DNA of 64,000 nt from positions 6,780,850 to 6,844,849 of the forward strand of contig NZ_JACBZA010000001.1 of the NCBI RefSeq assembly GCF_013408535.1, in the 5' to 3' direction. The notes below the pieces were generated by a model. That model had not been told where the DNA came from, made no database searches, and was given only the letters and a program-made list of their open reading frames with translations. Shown here piece by piece: positions 62,733 through 64,000 of the stretch. The DNA is from Actinopolymorpha cephalotaxi (GTDB lineage: Bacteria > Actinomycetota > Actinomycetes > Propionibacteriales > Actinopolymorphaceae). Numbering within the stretch: position 1 is the stretch's first letter; the number at the start of each line of letters is the position of its first letter. The translations under genes and the position numbers were made by a program.

Positions 62733-63734
62733 CTATGCTCCCATGTCCGGCGTCGACGGACCGGCTGAGGTCAGGGCGGCGCGCCCAGGCCGCCTGCCGA
62801 GCCGGAGGGGGTACGCCGAGCAGGAAGGTGCGGAAGCTAGATGGGCGGGTACGGCCGCTCGGGCCGGCGTCCAGTCGGCGGGCAGGAGACTCGGCAGACC
62901 GGTGGTGACAACGACGAGGTCGTACGCCGGGAAGACGCTGGTGTGCTGACCGGCCCAGCCACCGAAGAAGAAGCCGTCGTCAGCTACCCAGGTGAGGTAG
63001 CCGTACCCCGTGTTCTCCGGCGGCCCGCCCGGGGTCCAGGCCGTCGTCATCGCCTGCACCCAGGAGGAACTGAGGACCCTTCGCGTGCTCGTCGTACCTC
63101 CGTCAAGAAGAAGTTGCCCCAGGGTCGCGAGGGAGCCGGCGGAGAGTTGCAGGTGTGCGGCGCCGAAGCAGTAGCCCTCGGGGTCGCGCAGCCACTTGGC
63201 CTCGTCGATACCCAAGGGACCGAAGAGATGCTCGGCGGCGTACTTCTCTAGGTCGCCGACGCGCCTGCTCAGCCAGATCGCCAGCAGGTGTGCGGCTTCG
63301 TTGTCGTAACAGAACCGTGTACCCGGTGCCCAACGGCGCGTCCGGCCACGGATCGCCTGCTCCCACCCGGACGGAAGTTCCATCACCCGGTCGATGTCCT
63401 CTGGGTCGCTCGCGACCCCTCGGGTCATGGTCAGGAAGTCCCGGACCGTGGCGTCATCCTCGACGCATTCCTCGAGAGTGACGGCGCCGCTGTCGACGGC
63501 GAGGCCCACCAGCATGGCCAGCACGGACTTGGTCATCGAGAAGCAGTCCCGCAGTTGTCCTGGAGCGTACGAGGCGCGGTGGATGAGCTGTCCGCCCTGC
63601 AGGACAACGAGGTCGGCCGTCTGGGCCATCCGAGGATCGGCCCGAATCGCTGCTTCGAGAGTGCTACTCCACTGAGTCCAGGCCACTTGGCTTTCCAATG
63701 GACCTCCTCGTCGCGGTCGGTCGCGGAGCTGCAT
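62733..63734 (-). CDS. Beta-lactamase-fold serine hydrolase
   Basis: This ~333-residue protein belongs to the class C / esterase group of penicillin-binding-protein folds. It has the SxxK motif in DCFSMTKSVLAMLVG, a YxN-type motif in CYDNEAAHLLA and a GGWAGQH segment in place of KTG near the C-terminus, as in many hydrolases of this family. I chose the ATG at complement 63732-63734, because upstream codons are Arg/Ser-rich and unlike a signal peptide. The substrate may be a beta-lactam, ester or D-amino-acid peptide. Confidence 0.85.
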   Translation of the reverse strand: MQLRDRPRRGGPLESQVAWTQWSSTLEAAIRADPRMAQTADLVVLQGGQLIHRASYAPGQLRDCFSMTKSVLAMLVGLAVDSGAVTLEECVEDDATVRDFLTMTRGVASDPEDIDRVMELPSGWEQAIRGRTRRWAPGTRFCYDNEAAHLLAIWLSRRVGDLEKYAAEHLFGPLGIDEAKWLRDPEGYCFGAAHLQLSAGSLATLGQLLLDGGTTSTRRVLSSSWVQAMTTAWTPGGPPENTGYGYLTWVADDGFFFGGWAGQHTSVFPAYDLVVVTTGLPSLLPADWTPARAAVPAHLASAPSCSAYPLRLGRRPGRAALTSAGPSTPDMGA

Positions 63735-64000
63735 TGTTGGCAAGGGTCGGCCCTGACCGCAACTTAAATAGTGCAAGCTTGCACACCAAAGCGACTGGCG
63801 CCTGGCAATAGACAGGAACGGCGACCCGGTATAGCCGGTGATGCCGCTGCTGTCTCTCACCCACCGTTTCCGCCTTTCGCTACTCCGAGTCCGGATTGCT
63901 TCGCTACCGTAACTACACGGACATCCGGTCGAGTTGGCTCGGGAGGGCCCGTTCGGGCCCCGAGTTACGGAGGGGGAACGGATGAGGGGGGCATTCAGAA
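63735..64000. other. Intergenic region and start of a truncated gene at the window edge
   Basis: No complete gene. The last 19 bases hold the start of a plus-strand frame, ATG 63982, preceded by a good GGAGGGGG ribosome-binding run (63969-63976). Only six codons are visible, so the product cannot be named. Confidence 0.55.

Overview
The window is high-GC actinobacterial chromosome. The host has mycothiol synthesis (MshA), SenX3-RegX3, CarD, many GTG starts and 4-bp ATGA/GTGA gene overlaps. Two stretches follow the gene order of the Mycobacterium tuberculosis Rv0474-Rv0491 region: an HTH regulator, an HBHA-like protein and a DUF2516 protein, then mshA, a YbjN-domain gene, gpm, senX3 and regX3. 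A third block, carD-ispD-ispF-cysS-rlmB, is also a familiar actinobacterial order. The lack of mycobacterial lipid genes and the presence of sugar-ABC and LacI genes would fit a soil actinomycete of the Propionibacteriales type. That placement is an inference only.

Bases 1-41,300 are mainly core genome. They hold a RecQ-like helicase fused to a phosphoribosyltransferase-like domain, a sulfite-exporter family protein, an M20 dipeptidase, a Bcr/CflA-type efflux pump, an APS kinase carrying a decayed sulfurylase-like domain, dtd, a BKACE enzyme and asparaginase. Next come the HTH/HBHA/DUF2516 cluster, an AlaX-type editing protein, a macrodomain protein, mshA, gpm, a giant fused ABC exporter with one degenerate ATPase site, and phoU-senX3-regX3. 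After these lie carD-ispD-ispF, a Tat-exported FAD oxidase, cysS, rlmB, a sialidase-like protein, an acyl-CoA dehydrogenase, two M15-like secreted paralogues, a DUF4032 protein, a sugar-ABC ATPase and a LacI regulator. Perfect GC-rich hairpins separate many units.

Bases 41,330-58,540 are a genomic island stacked at a tRNA-Thr(UGU) gene. The 3' half of the tRNA is copied at about 57,220 and, more degraded, at about 58,500. A tyrosine-recombinase gene follows the tRNA, and a deleted copy of the same integrase follows the 57,220 copy, so at least two elements entered the same site in succession. The island has lower-GC cargo that looks like antiviral defence. It encodes a protein with two nucleoside-deoxyribosyltransferase/TIR-like domains and a P-loop ATPase, a convergent SLATT-type four-TM protein, a NACHT NTPase, and a TIR-domain gene cut in two by an IS5-family element. 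The split TIR gene lies between an IS256-family remnant and a second, inverted IS256 copy that is itself broken by another IS5-family element. Both IS5 insertions have TA target duplications, and joining the flanks restores each reading frame exactly. The island also has antisense-joined scraps of purH and an aldehyde dehydrogenase gene, a large inverted repeat and an 11-copy octamer array.

Bases 58,540-64,000 return to host-like genes: a secreted propeller-like repeat protein, a PIG-L deacetylase, a GNAT acetyltransferase, a small exported protein, a SAM methyltransferase and a beta-lactamase-fold serine hydrolase. The first codons of another gene are at the window edge.
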